DNA from: Pseudothermotoga hypogea DSM 11164 = NBRC 106472
Lineage (GTDB): Bacteria > Thermotogota > Thermotogae > Thermotogales > DSM-5069
Direction of reading: 5' to 3'
Assembly (NCBI RefSeq): GCF_000816145.1
Contig: NZ_CP007141.1
Coordinates: 1 to 64,000, forward strand
DNA length: 64,000 nucleotides
Part shown: positions 8,497 to 17,849 of the stretch, piece after piece
Numbering within the stretch: position 1 is the stretch's first letter
Layout: the number at the start of each line of letters is the position of its first letter
The notes under the pieces: model-generated
Seen by the model: only the letters and a program-made list of their open reading frames with translations
What the model was told of the DNA's origin: nothing
Databases searched by the model: none
Made by a program: the position numbers and the translations under genes

Positions 8497-10665
8497 ATGG
8501 CGAAGAAGATAATAATCGTCGAATCACCCGCTAAGGCCAAGACCATCAAAGAGATTCTCAAGGGTGAGTACGAGGTCGTATCCTCGAAGGGACACGTACG
8601 CGATCTGCCCGAGAGAGAGTTCGGGGTGGATCTCAGAGATTTCGAGCCAGAGTTCAGGATAATAGAGGGCAAAGAAAAGATCGTCGAGGAAATCAAAGAA
8701 AAGGCTAAAGGCAAGGAAGTGTACCTCGCTTCAGACATGGACCGTGAGGGCGAGGCGATCGCATGGCACTTGGCGTTCATCCTCAACGTTTTGGACAAGA
8801 AGAATAGGATCGTGTTCAGCGAGATAACACCACAAACGATAAGATCGGCCGTTCAGTCTCCAAGGTTCATCGACATGAAGAAGGTGTACGCGCAGCACGC
8901 GCGTCGCATTCTCGATCGCATCGTCGGCTACAAAATCAGTCCGCTCCTGTGGAAACTTTTGAGAACCAGTTCGAGTGCGGGCAGGGTGCAATCTGCGGCC
9001 TTGAAACTCGTCTGTGAGCGTGAAGTGCAGCGTCACAGATTCGTTCCAAAGAAGTTTTGGAAGGTGCAAGGTTACATCGACTCCGTCAGGTTCTATCTGA
9101 CCCACATCGACGGTAAGAGGATCGATATGCAACAGGTGGACGAAGCACTCGCAAGACAGATTCAGCAAGAGGTCAGGAAGTTAAAGCTCGTTCAAAAGAA
9201 GAGCAGGCTGGTGGAGAGAAAGCCACCGTTGCCTTTCATAACCAGCACACTTCAGCAAGAAGCTGCGAACAAATTCGGTTTTTCTGTGTCTCGAACGATG
9301 CAGCTTGCCCAGATGCTCTACGAAGGCGTCGAAACATCTGAAGGCCACAGAGCCTTCATAACGTACATGAGGACGGATTCGACGCGCGTCAGCGATTACG
9401 CGAGAGACCAAGCTGAAAAGTTCATCAAAGATCACTTCGGTGAACGTTACGTCGGTGAGTTCAGATCGGAACAAAAGAAACCCAACGTTCAGGACGCACA
9501 CGAAGCCATAAGACCTGTGGATGTTGAAATGACGCCACAGAAGGCTCAAAAACTTCTTGACAAAGATCTCTACAAACTGTACAAACTGATCTGGGAGAGA
9601 TTCATTGCCTCCCAGATGGCCGCGGCGCTGTACGAGGAAACGATCTACAGTTTTGAATCGGGCAGGTACGGTTTCGAAGCCAAGCTTGAGAGAAGGATCT
9701 TCGACGGGTTTGAAGCAGTCTTGAAAAAAGAGTTGGAACAGATCCAACCTTTGAACGGTGAGATCTTCAACGTAACCAAATGGGACATACAGCAGGACGC
9801 GACCAAACCGCCTGCAAGGTATACGGAATCATCCATGGTCAGAGCGCTCGAAGCCAGGGGTATCGGTAGGCCGAGCACATACGCAACTATCATCTCGACC
9901 TTGCTCGAACGAAAGTACGTCGTGAAAAGATCCAAAGAGCTCGTACCCACAGTCCTCGGTTTCGTCGTCAATCACTACATGGAGCAAAGATTTCCGAAGA
10001 TAGTGGATCTCGATTTTACCGCAAGAATGGAGGAGGCACTCGATGCGATAGAGAGGGGCGAGAAGGATCACAAGCAGGTGCTCAGCGAATTCTATAAGGA
10101 GTTCTCAACTCAGTTGACGAAAGCCGAAAAGGAATGGCTGTCCATAGACGTCGGAACGAACGTGGACTGTGAGTGCGGCGAAAAGTTCACCCTGAAAATT
10201 GGACGTTTCGGACTGTATCTGTCGTGTGCGTCGTGCGGGAAAACATCTTCTGTGGATTTGAGCAGCCCTGCCGTGATGGACGAAGGTGTGCTGTACTTTA
10301 CAGAACAAGAAGAGACGAAGACCTACGTTTGTCCAAGCTGTGGAGAACCACTCAAACGATACAACGGCAGATACGGCGCCTACTACCACTGCCAGAAGTG
10401 TGGAAGAAATTACAGAGACTTTGCAAGAGGTACTTGCCCGAAGTGTGGTTCCGCCGTGGAGAAAAAGCTCAGCAAGAACAGGAAATACTTCTTCAAATGT
10501 ACGAGCGATGCGTGCGATTACATAAGCTGGTTTGAACCATCCAACGAGTCGTGCCCGGAGTGTGGTGAAAAGTTACACTATCGAAGGTTTCGCTCTTCGG
10601 AAAAGCTGTACTGTGAAAGGTGCAAAAAGAGCTTTGAAAAGCCGAAGGAGGAGACGAATGGTTGA
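8497..10665 (+). CDS. topA: DNA topoisomerase I (type IA)
   Basis: A 722-aa enzyme that relaxes negatively supercoiled DNA. The Toprim domain starts at VESPAKAKTI and carries the acidic DMDREGE triad. The catalytic tyrosine is in YMRTDSTR at about residue 290. The C-terminal 170 residues carry four Cys4 zinc-ribbon modules (first CECG...CASC, then CPSCG, CPKCG, CPECG), typical of bacterial TopA. The gene starts 4 nt after the upstream stop with a nearby AGGTGA site and overlaps ddl by 4 nt. Confidence 0.96.
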   Translation: MAKKIIIVESPAKAKTIKEILKGEYEVVSSKGHVRDLPEREFGVDLRDFEPEFRIIEGKEKIVEEIKEKAKGKEVYLASDMDREGEAIAWHLAFILNVLDKKNRIVFSEITPQTIRSAVQSPRFIDMKKVYAQHARRILDRIVGYKISPLLWKLLRTSSSAGRVQSAALKLVCEREVQRHRFVPKKFWKVQGYIDSVRFYLTHIDGKRIDMQQVDEALARQIQQEVRKLKLVQKKSRLVERKPPLPFITSTLQQEAANKFGFSVSRTMQLAQMLYEGVETSEGHRAFITYMRTDSTRVSDYARDQAEKFIKDHFGERYVGEFRSEQKKPNVQDAHEAIRPVDVEMTPQKAQKLLDKDLYKLYKLIWERFIASQMAAALYEETIYSFESGRYGFEAKLERRIFDGFEAVLKKELEQIQPLNGEIFNVTKWDIQQDATKPPARYTESSMVRALEARGIGRPSTYATIISTLLERKYVVKRSKELVPTVLGFVVNHYMEQRFPKIVDLDFTARMEEALDAIERGEKDHKQVLSEFYKEFSTQLTKAEKEWLSIDVGTNVDCECGEKFTLKIGRFGLYLSCASCGKTSSVDLSSPAVMDEGVLYFTEQEETKTYVCPSCGEPLKRYNGRYGAYYHCQKCGRNYRDFARGTCPKCGSAVEKKLSKNRKYFFKCTSDACDYISWFEPSNESCPECGEKLHYRRFRSSEKLYCERCKKSFEKPKEETNG

Positions 10666-11555
10666 AGATAGCAGTCTTGATGGGTGGTGTGTCTCGAGAA
10701 CGGGAGATCTCGTTGAGAAGCGGTGAAAACGTTGTCAAAGCTCTGAAGAAGCTCGGCCATGAGGTTGTCCCAATAGATGTGAAGGAAGACTTTTTTCTCG
10801 TTTTGCCTTCACTCAAACAATTCGATCTTGTCTTCATCGCACTTCATGGGAAGTTCGGCGAAGATGGGACCGTTCAGGCCCTGCTGGATTGGATCGGTGT
10901 GCCGTACACGGGCTCTGGCGTACTCGCGAGCGCCCTGTGCTTCGACAAGTTAATGACCTACAGGATCGTCGAGAAGTTCGTTCCGGTTCCTGAGTACACC
11001 GTCATCGACAAACCCACAAGAGAGTCTCCGTTCGGTTTTCCTTGCGTTTTGAAACCACGCAGAGAAGGTTCCAGCATAGGTGTGCACATCTGCGACAATG
11101 CTGAAGAGCTCGAACATTATTCGCAAATAGAGTTGAGCCTTTACGGAGAGCTGGTCTTGCAACGTTACGTTCGGGGCAGGGAACTCACGGCATCACTGAT
11201 CGAGATGGACGGAGAATTGAGAATCCTACCCATACTCGAACTCAGGCCGAGGCGTAGGTTCTATGACTACATCGCCAAGTACACACCGAACATGACGGAG
11301 TTCGTTCTACCCGCTCCACTCACCGAGGAAGAGTACAGAGCGGTCTGTGAATCTTGCTTGAAGGCTTTCAAAGCGTGCGAGTGCAAGGGCTTTGCGAGGA
11401 TCGATGGGATTCTGAAGGATGGGATTTTTTATTTTCTGGAGATCAACACCATACCCGGTATGACAGATCTGAGCGACATGCCAGCCTCGGCGCGTGCCGC
11501 GGGAATGAGCTTTGAAGATTTGATAGATGCGATAGTGAAGACGGTGAGAAGATGA
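10662..11555 (+). CDS. ddl: D-alanine--D-alanine ligase
   Basis: A 297-aa ATP-grasp ligase that makes the D-Ala-D-Ala dipeptide for peptidoglycan. The N-terminal MGGVSREREISLRSG loop and the ATP-grasp signature EINTIPGMTDLS are present. The TTG start overlaps the topA stop (TTGA) and follows GGAGGA. At 297 aa it is slightly shorter than the common 305-360 aa, but no key segment is missing. The 3' end overlaps the next gene by 4 nt. Confidence 0.94.
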   Translation: MKIAVLMGGVSREREISLRSGENVVKALKKLGHEVVPIDVKEDFFLVLPSLKQFDLVFIALHGKFGEDGTVQALLDWIGVPYTGSGVLASALCFDKLMTYRIVEKFVPVPEYTVIDKPTRESPFGFPCVLKPRREGSSIGVHICDNAEELEHYSQIELSLYGELVLQRYVRGRELTASLIEMDGELRILPILELRPRRRFYDYIAKYTPNMTEFVLPAPLTEEEYRAVCESCLKAFKACECKGFARIDGILKDGIFYFLEINTIPGMTDLSDMPASARAAGMSFEDLIDAIVKTVRR

Positions 11556-12048
11556 GGGCGACCATAGATCTTTCGAGCCTTTCGTTGTGGCTCAAGTTCT
11601 GCAACAAGCTGATCGGTTCGTCCGAATTCAGCTTCGGAAACGTCTATTTTTCCTACAGTGGAGGCCTCGTCGTGCGCGCGACGGATGGTTGCCTTCACGG
11701 TTGGATGAAGACCGGAGAGTGTGAACCCTTCGATGGGGAGATCTCTATACCTTTGAGGTTGTTGAAGGGTTTTTTGGTGGGAGAGAGTAGCGAATTTCTG
11801 AACTTAACGCTGACGGAAAATGAGATCGCTTTGAGTTCGGGAAACGAAACTCTTCGAATGAAGTTGATGGGAAAAAGGGAGAAACAGGTTCCAGTCGAAC
11901 ACGAGCCCGTGGCGAAATCCGACCTGCTAAACTTCAATCGCGCTTTGAATTTCGTCACATCACCACTTGAAGAAGGTGATTTCGCTCTGTTTGGTTCTTT
12001 TCAAAAAGATTTGCTGATGTTCGCCTCAACGCGTTCCATCATCTGTCT

Positions 12049-12533
12049 GACCAGGCTGCAGGGTGAATTGATGAAGCCGTTCACTTTTTCTTTTCCTTAC
12101 ATGAGTGCACGACACATCGTCAAAGCATTTGAGGTTTACGCTAAGAATGTGCAGTTGACTTTCGGATTAGGTGAAGCGCTGTTGATACGCTCGAACGACT
12201 TTACTCTGCAATTGTGTGGGGAGCATGCCGCGTTTGATCCCCGAGTCGGAGATTTTCTTCAAAGAAAGGAAACTTACGTCGTTCCGAAAAACTTTCGAAG
12301 GTTTGTATCCAAGGCCGCATGGCTCATGCCGAGGGAGAGTACGGTCAGAATCGAGTGCGTCAAGAACAGCATGAGGTTCTTCGGTGCTTACGGCGGGGTG
12401 TCGTACAAGGCGATCCTTCCTTTCGATTGTCCGCTGAAGTTCGAATTCGAGATTTCCCCGCACAGGTTGAGGTCCGCACTCGCGCGCATGAGTGACAAGC
12501 TCATGATCAGCATCGGTGACGGTTTCGTCAAGA
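12049..12533. repeat. 485-bp direct repeat, copy 1
   Basis: Identical to 12572-13056 (offset 523 bp). It lies wholly within the clamp-like gene. Both edges end abruptly without flanking mobile-element features. Confidence 0.95.
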
Positions 12534-12570
12534 CACCTTCGCTCACAATCTTTTCACCACCACAGTCCTA
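12533..12570. repeat. 38-bp inverted fragment of 13073-13110
   Basis: The reverse complement of these bases is found at 13073-13110, across the true end of the clamp-like gene and the start of the chromate transporter gene. Only one base (12533) is shared with copy 1 of the direct repeat, and one extra G (12571) sits before copy 2. This is the footprint of a template switch rather than of homologous recombination. Confidence 0.9.
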
Positions 12571-12571
12571 G

Positions 12572-13056
12572 GACCAGGCTGCAGGGTGAATTGATGAAGC
12601 CGTTCACTTTTTCTTTTCCTTACATGAGTGCACGACACATCGTCAAAGCATTTGAGGTTTACGCTAAGAATGTGCAGTTGACTTTCGGATTAGGTGAAGC
12701 GCTGTTGATACGCTCGAACGACTTTACTCTGCAATTGTGTGGGGAGCATGCCGCGTTTGATCCCCGAGTCGGAGATTTTCTTCAAAGAAAGGAAACTTAC
12801 GTCGTTCCGAAAAACTTTCGAAGGTTTGTATCCAAGGCCGCATGGCTCATGCCGAGGGAGAGTACGGTCAGAATCGAGTGCGTCAAGAACAGCATGAGGT
12901 TCTTCGGTGCTTACGGCGGGGTGTCGTACAAGGCGATCCTTCCTTTCGATTGTCCGCTGAAGTTCGAATTCGAGATTTCCCCGCACAGGTTGAGGTCCGC
13001 ACTCGCGCGCATGAGTGACAAGCTCATGATCAGCATCGGTGACGGTTTCGTCAAGA
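12572..13056. repeat. 485-bp direct repeat, copy 2
   Basis: Identical to 12049-12533. Separated from copy 1 by a 38-base insert that is mostly an inverted copy of 13073-13110. Confidence 0.95.
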
Positions 13057-13100
13057 TGGAAGACAGCGCGGGTAGGACTGTGGTGGTGAAAAGATTGTGA
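12572..13100 (+). pseudogene. Second, 5'-truncated copy of the sliding-clamp-like gene with the genuine 3' end
   Basis: Bases 12572-13056 duplicate 12049-12533 exactly, in a different frame from copy 1, and then run on into the natural end of the gene (...VKMEDSAGRTVVVKRL). An ORF can be opened from GTG 12516 or from ATG 12594, but neither gives a sensible N-terminus. The gene ends with a 4-nt GTGA overlap to the chromate transporter, the style of this operon, so this is the native 3' end. Confidence 0.75.
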
Positions 13101-13633
13101 GCGAAGGTGTATGGAAACGTGCGTGGAAGGCGTTCGGCGTCTTTTTAAAGATCTCTTCCCTGACGCTCGGTGGTGGCTATGCGATGGTGCCCGTCATGCA
13201 ATGGGAGGCTGAAAAACTTGGATGGATGAAAAGAGACGAGTTTCTCAACCTGTTGTCTGTGGCACAAAGCATCCCGGGTCCGATCGCGTTCAACACAGCT
13301 ATAATCGTTGGAAAAAGGGTGGCGGGCGTTCCTGGCGCCATACTGTCAGGTGTTGCAATCGCTTTACCGCCGTTCGTCGCGATCGTCGCCGTTGCCAGTT
13401 TGCTCAAACCTTTCCTGAACAATGCGTACGTGAGAGCGTTCTTACTCGGTGTTTACGCCGCGGTCGTGGCCTTAGTCTTCAACGTGCTTTTGGGTTTGAT
13501 CAAAAAACAGAGTTGGACGATACTGAAATTGATGGTGATCGGGGTTGGAGTGGTGCTTCTTTTGATCAATCGAAACACGTTGTACGTGGTTTTCGCGGCG
13601 ACTATCTGGCTGCTCTACATGTGGGGAAAGTGA
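13097..13633 (+). CDS. Chromate transporter, half-size subunit 1 (CHR family)
   Basis: A 178-aa membrane protein of the CHR family. The family signature is visible near the N-terminus (SLTLGGGYAMVP followed by a PGPIAFNTAIIVG stretch), and four to five hydrophobic helices follow. It is a single-domain (short-chain) form; such proteins come as adjacent pairs. The GTG start overlaps the clamp-like stop by 4 nt. The physiological ion in an anaerobe may not be chromate; sulfate or another oxyanion is possible. Confidence 0.82.
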   Translation: MSEGVWKRAWKAFGVFLKISSLTLGGGYAMVPVMQWEAEKLGWMKRDEFLNLLSVAQSIPGPIAFNTAIIVGKRVAGVPGAILSGVAIALPPFVAIVAVASLLKPFLNNAYVRAFLLGVYAAVVALVFNVLLGLIKKQSWTILKLMVIGVGVVLLLINRNTLYVVFAATIWLLYMWGK

Positions 13634-13637
13634 GACG

Positions 13638-14153
13638 ATGAACTTGATCAAACTTGCTCTGATCTTCTTGAAGCTTGGCTTTCTTTCCTTCGGTGGAGGA
13701 TGGGCCGTGGTTGGAATCCTGCAAAAAGAACTCATCTCGGCGGGATTTTTTTCCCCAGCGGAGTTCACCGAGATGGTCTCCGTGGCTCAAATGACACCGG
13801 GACCGATCGCTTTGAATCTGGCGACGTACGTTGGATACAAATATTTCGGCTTCTTGGGTGCCTTCCTGAACACGTTTTTCTTTCTGTTGGCCCCGGCACT
13901 CACGATGATCTTGGTCTACTCCTTGGGCAAGAGGATCAAATTGAATTCCAACAAGTTGTCACAGGCTCTCATGGGGTTCACAACTGTCATGGTGCTCGTC
14001 ACGCTGATCTCACTTGCGAGTCCAAGGCTCACCGATCCGTGGTTTTTCCTGATCGCCACGCTCGTTTTCTTTGGTTTGAACAAATTCAAGATACATCCAC
14101 TCGTACTGATGTTCGCGGCGGGTTTCATTGGAGTACTCCTATACGCAATTTGA
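13638..14153 (+). CDS. Chromate transporter, half-size subunit 2 (CHR family)
   Basis: A 171-aa partner of the preceding gene, with the same repeat signature (SFGGGWAVVGILQKE, then TPGPIALNLATYVGY) and several membrane helices. The pair would assemble into the equivalent of a full-length ChrA with two homologous halves. It ends the plus-strand operon and overlaps the convergent nadE gene by 15 bp, leaving no room for a terminator hairpin. Confidence 0.82.
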   Translation: MNLIKLALIFLKLGFLSFGGGWAVVGILQKELISAGFFSPAEFTEMVSVAQMTPGPIALNLATYVGYKYFGFLGAFLNTFFFLLAPALTMILVYSLGKRIKLNSNKLSQALMGFTTVMVLVTLISLASPRLTDPWFFLIATLVFFGLNKFKIHPLVLMFAAGFIGVLLYAI

Positions 14154-15011
14154 TGAATCGATTCGAACGTTCTGTATCTTTCTGCGCCGCGCTGCCTCGC
14201 ATATTTGTCTCACACGTTGTACGAGCTTCGGATCCTCGCTCGAGAGATCTTCTTTCTTTTCCATTTTCATGAGTATCCTGTCCAGGTCTGCGTAGCTCAA
14301 ACCGAGAACGAATTCGTCCGTGATACCAGGTATGAGATCAGGTGTGGGAGCCCTTTCGAGGATCTCTGAAGGTATCCTGAGCCATCTTGCAAGTTCAAGC
14401 ACCTGTGTCTTATATAGGTGTGATATTGGTTCAAAGTCTGCGGCATTGTCACCCCATTTGACGTACAGGCCCGTCATCAACTCGGTTTTGTTCACGCATC
14501 CTGCTACCGCGTAATTTCTCTTCTCTGCCTCGAAGTAGAGAAGGCACATTCTCACTCTGTGTTTGATCCTGTAGTACGCGAGACCTTTTCTGAAGGTTTC
14601 ATTGCCTCTGTTCAGAAGATCATCGATGTAAGGATCTTTCGATAAACTCTGCCACTTGCCTTTCACATAGCTTTCTTGAACCTTTCTTGGAAACAACCAA
14701 GCGGGAGGGAAAAGTCTGTAGACTCTCAACTTTCTCAAAGCTGAAGTGATGGAAATGACTTCGTGTTCGATCCCAAGTTCTCGACACAGTTTCAAAGCGA
14801 GCCTCGTACTCTCCTTCGCAGAATCGCGATCGGGAAGGATCAACCCCAACACTCGTTCTTTACCGAGCGCTCTCGTGCATAAACTCACCACCAGGGCGGA
14901 ATCCACTCCACCGCTGACACCCACAACGACACCCTCGAACCCGTTGTTTCGAACAAAGCTCTGAATGAAGCTCTCTATCTCTTCAATTGCTTTCGTCACT
15001 TCGAATGACAT
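14139..15011 (-). CDS. nadE: NH3-dependent NAD+ synthetase
   Basis: A 290-aa enzyme that amidates nicotinate adenine dinucleotide to NAD+, the last step of NAD synthesis. The ATP pyrophosphatase P-loop is VSGGVDSAL at about residue 33. No glutaminase domain is present, so ammonia is the predicted nitrogen source. The segment at about residues 110-150 (YRLFPPAWLFPRKV and beyond) is longer than in the E. coli enzyme. Its ATG overlaps the RNase H gene by 29 nt, indicating one transcript. Confidence 0.9.
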   Translation of the reverse strand: MSFEVTKAIEEIESFIQSFVRNNGFEGVVVGVSGGVDSALVVSLCTRALGKERVLGLILPDRDSAKESTRLALKLCRELGIEHEVISITSALRKLRVYRLFPPAWLFPRKVQESYVKGKWQSLSKDPYIDDLLNRGNETFRKGLAYYRIKHRVRMCLLYFEAEKRNYAVAGCVNKTELMTGLYVKWGDNAADFEPISHLYKTQVLELARWLRIPSEILERAPTPDLIPGITDEFVLGLSYADLDRILMKMEKKEDLSSEDPKLVQRVRQICEAARRRKIQNVRIDSSNCV

Positions 15012-15642
15012 CCCTCAAAACCTCCAATTTCCAGTCTACGTTACGCTTTCTTCCAGTTGCGAGTTTTGCGAGCCCATCTGCCCTCTCGTTGCACGGATCT
15101 TTCGAATGTGCTTTGATCTTTTCAAATTCGATGCGAAGGTTCTTTCTCTTTGCAAAGTCCACGAATTCTCTGTAGATCTCCGTGAGAAAAGTCTTCGTTC
15201 GATACTCACCACTGATCCATTTATCAAGGTTCTCAAAATCGTGCCTTATGACAAGACGTTTTGTACCCCTCTGCAGTGCATAATTTACAGCGAAGAGCAC
15301 TGCCAGGATTTCTCCCGCAACGTTTCTCATCTTCGCAAGGTCTGGTTCATCGGTCCAGAAATAGAACTCGCGCAAACCTTCTTGATCGCAAACAACGATT
15401 CCCGAACCACAGACACCATCTCTGTAGCTTCCATCAACGCAGACGAGGATCGTATCTTTCATAAAATCAGGGCAGCGCCACGTTTCTCCTCTCAGATAAG
15501 CGAGCGCATCGGCTTTTGACGCGAACGAGCGATATTCTGCGTTGGGGAAACCTTCCACTTGTTCTCTTGCCCGCTGCCAGTCTTCGTATATCCCCGGACA
15601 CCTACCACGCTTGACGGCGTAATATTTACCCACGTAGCTCAC
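14983..15642 (-). CDS. rnhA: Ribonuclease HI with N-terminal RNA:DNA-hybrid-binding domain
   Basis: A 219-aa two-domain RNase H. Residues 1-50 (GKYYAVKRGRCPGIYEDW...) form the viroplasmin/RHBD hybrid-binding module. From about residue 64 the catalytic fold carries the acidic residues: D in VCVDGSYRD, E in NVAGEILA, D in RHDFENL and D in NERADGLAK. It removes RNA from RNA:DNA hybrids such as primers and R-loops. The ATG start overlaps the DUF368 stop by 4 nt. Confidence 0.9.
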   Translation of the reverse strand: MSYVGKYYAVKRGRCPGIYEDWQRAREQVEGFPNAEYRSFASKADALAYLRGETWRCPDFMKDTILVCVDGSYRDGVCGSGIVVCDQEGLREFYFWTDEPDLAKMRNVAGEILAVLFAVNYALQRGTKRLVIRHDFENLDKWISGEYRTKTFLTEIYREFVDFAKRKNLRIEFEKIKAHSKDPCNERADGLAKLATGRKRNVDWKLEVLRDVIRSDESN

Positions 15643-16418
15643 CTTCGCGCTGACGATCTGTACGAAAGCCTGAAAGACAGATAAACAGTAACAGAAACAA
15701 TCAAAAGAACGAGCGCAAACCCCACAAGATTCATGCTCTGTTTCGTGAACGGTTCGAGTTTAATGATCGACGCAACAACCAGTCCAAAAGTGAAGCTGCG
15801 GGTCTGGTTTGGAAACTTTTCAACGAGCCAGTTCATCAGAAGTGCCATCAACGCTATACCGAGGATCACTCCAATTCCAAAAGGAAGGACGATTGCGAGT
15901 TTTAGATTCACCAAGGCATCAAGGATATCATCGTAGACACCGAGTATCAGGAGCACAAGGGAACCACTGAGACCCGGAAGGATCATCGCACACGCAGCGA
16001 TGATGCCAGTCAACAAAACGTACGTTCCTGAAAGCTGCACAGTGTGAACCAGAAGTTCGAAAATAAGCATCAGGGACGCACCAACTGCGAAGTGGAACAG
16101 TTTTAAATCTGAGATCTCCCTGCGCAATTTTGGAATCGAACCCAAAACAAGACCAAAGAAAATAGCGTAAGCGACGGCCGGAGATCTTTCGAGCAGATGT
16201 TTCATACCAGCAGAGCCGACCAATATTGCAGCAAGAATACCGATGCCAAGTGCAACGATGAAAGCGATCTGCTCTCTCTTGAATCTCAACTTCACGAAGT
16301 TTGCCACGGCATCGATCAGCCGTTCGTAGACGCCAACTATGACGGCCATCGTTGCGCCGCTCACGCCGGGAACCAGGTTCGCAAGACCTATCAAAAAGCC
16401 CCTGAGTACGTTCATCAT
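15639..16418 (-). CDS. DUF368 membrane protein, candidate undecaprenyl-phosphate translocase (PopT-like)
   Basis: A 259-aa protein with about eight hydrophobic segments. The family hallmarks are LANLVPGVSGATMA at the N-terminus and a second, inverted-repeat-like AMILPGLSGSLVLLILGVYD near residue 140. DUF368 proteins have been shown in other bacteria to return undecaprenyl phosphate across the membrane for wall and O-antigen synthesis; the function here is by family. ATG overlaps the ABC ATPase stop (ATGA). Bases 15842 onward are shared with the left inverted arm. Confidence 0.85.
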   Translation of the reverse strand: MMNVLRGFLIGLANLVPGVSGATMAVIVGVYERLIDAVANFVKLRFKREQIAFIVALGIGILAAILVGSAGMKHLLERSPAVAYAIFFGLVLGSIPKLRREISDLKLFHFAVGASLMLIFELLVHTVQLSGTYVLLTGIIAACAMILPGLSGSLVLLILGVYDDILDALVNLKLAIVLPFGIGVILGIALMALLMNWLVEKFPNQTRSFTFGLVVASIIKLEPFTKQSMNLVGFALVLLIVSVTVYLSFRLSYRSSARR

Positions 16419-17113
16419 TGGAAAGCCTCCGCATCTTCCATATGTGACAGGATCGTTTTCTCAAGTTGCAGAAATGAAGGATCGAAAAAGTCCATCTTAT
16501 TTCTAAGTTCGATGTGATGTACGAACTTTGCCGGTCGGCCTCGCATGATGTAAATGCGCTTCGCCAGGCTCAAAGCTTCTCTCATGTCGTGTGTCACCAG
16601 GACATAGCCGATATTCATGTTTTCAAGCAAGACGGAGAGATCGTTGATGAGCCTAATCTTCGTCGGTGTGTCCAAACTCCTGAAAGGTTCATCCAGCAAA
16701 AGTAGCTCCGGTTCGACGATCAAAGCGCGTGCAAAATTCAACCTCTGCTTCATGCCTCCACTGAGCTGGCCGGGTTTGTAGTGTTCGAAGCCAGCAAGCC
16801 CTACCCGTTGAAGCGTTCGCTGTATCTTTCTTTCATCGTCACAAACGAGCTCAAGATTTTTACGCACGTTGTACCAGGGTATCAGTCTGTCTTCCTGAAA
16901 AACGAAACCCAATCGGTTATAGAATCTGTTGATCAGCCCGGAGTCTGGCTTTTCCAGATTGGCTATGACCCTGAGCAAAGTTGTTTTTCCACAGCCTGAC
17001 GGCCCAACGATCGCCACCGCATCGGACTCGAACAGTTTGAGATCTATCCCACCGAGTACAGGTAACTTTCCGTAGTTTTTAAAAATTCCTTTGAGCTCAA
17101 GAATGCACTTCAA
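16415..17113 (-). CDS. ABC transporter ATP-binding protein (SsuB/ThiZ-like)
   Basis: The native copy of the 232-aa ATPase, identical to 1545-2243. Walker A GPSGCGKTT, signature LSGGM, Walker B LLLLDEP and H-loop VTHD are intact. It would energise import by the neighbouring permease. It starts with a TTG that lies inside the permease gene, with a GGAG-like site upstream. Confidence 0.88.
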   Translation of the reverse strand: MKCILELKGIFKNYGKLPVLGGIDLKLFESDAVAIVGPSGCGKTTLLRVIANLEKPDSGLINRFYNRLGFVFQEDRLIPWYNVRKNLELVCDDERKIQRTLQRVGLAGFEHYKPGQLSGGMKQRLNFARALIVEPELLLLDEPFRSLDTPTKIRLINDLSVLLENMNIGYVLVTHDMREALSLAKRIYIMRGRPAKFVHHIELRNKMDFFDPSFLQLEKTILSHMEDAEAFQ

Positions 17114-17849
17114 AGCTACCTCGCTCCCAAAGGAATGAAAATAACGCTTCCAGGATGAGTCCGAACGCAACAGCCACAACCGTGTAGGAAAAAACCTCTG
17201 TCGTGTTCACATAGAACTTGGCCTGCATGATCTGTACCCCAAGGCCCGTTTCGCCTATGAGATACTCCGCAACGATCGCCACTTTCCACATGCTGCCTAT
17301 GCTCAACTTCAAGGATGACAGTAGAAACGGCCAGACGGAACCCATGTAGATCGCCCTGAAGATCTTCCACTTGGGTAATGAGTAAACCTTCGCCATCTCG
17401 ACGAGTTTCTTGTCCACAACGCGAACGCCTTCGCAAACGTTGAACGTTACGATCGGCAAAAGTGAGACGAAAACTATGAAAACCACGCCACGCCATCCTA
17501 TGCCCCAGGCGAGTATGACGGTCGAAAGCCACGAGACGATCGGAACGGACCTGATGGCCATGTTCAACGGTTGAAGTAAGAGATAGATCCGCTCAGAAAG
17601 ACCCATTAGGAATCCAAGGATCGTACCCACGAGCAGTGCCAGGCCCATACCAAAAAAAGCCCTGAGAAAAGTTAAGCCAACCGGTTCGAGCAGTTTGCCT
17701 TCGACCAGCAGCCGGTACGAATGTAGCAAAACTTTTTCAGGTCCAGGAAAGACCAGATCGGACGAAACAAGTTTCGACACAACGAACCAGACGACAAAGA
17801 GTAGCAGTACCCCAAGGACGGAAAATTCAAAACGCGAAGAATTTTTCAT
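17097..17849 (-). CDS. ABC transporter permease (ThiX/SsuC-like)
   Basis: The native copy of the 250-aa permease, identical to 809-1561. Hydrophobic helices alternate with a conserved EAA loop (residues about 150-170). The ATG at 17849 lies within the end of the binding-protein gene (23-nt overlap), so the three importer genes are coupled in the order binding protein, permease, ATPase. Confidence 0.86.
   Translation of the reverse strand: MKNSSRFEFSVLGVLLLFVVWFVVSKLVSSDLVFPGPEKVLLHSYRLLVEGKLLEPVGLTFLRAFFGMGLALLVGTILGFLMGLSERIYLLLQPLNMAIRSVPIVSWLSTVILAWGIGWRGVVFIVFVSLLPIVTFNVCEGVRVVDKKLVEMAKVYSLPKWKIFRAIYMGSVWPFLLSSLKLSIGSMWKVAIVAEYLIGETGLGVQIMQAKFYVNTTEVFSYTVVAVAFGLILEALFSFLWERGSFEVHS

Larger units (their letters stand above)
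11552..12571 (+). pseudogene. DNA polymerase III beta (sliding-clamp)-like protein, 3' end replaced by rearrangement
   Basis: The first 327 residues resemble a divergent three-domain DNA clamp (DnaN fold). Clamp-like features are an early LVVRATDGCLHGWM strand pair and, in the intact ending seen in the second copy, a final VVVKRL strand like the clamp C-terminus. Here the last codons are replaced by about 12 residues read from a 38-bp inverted fragment. The reconstructed gene (11552-12533 joined to 13057-13100) would encode 341 aa. Clamp identity is an inference from general pattern; overall similarity is weak. ATG start overlaps ddl by 4 nt. Confidence 0.55.
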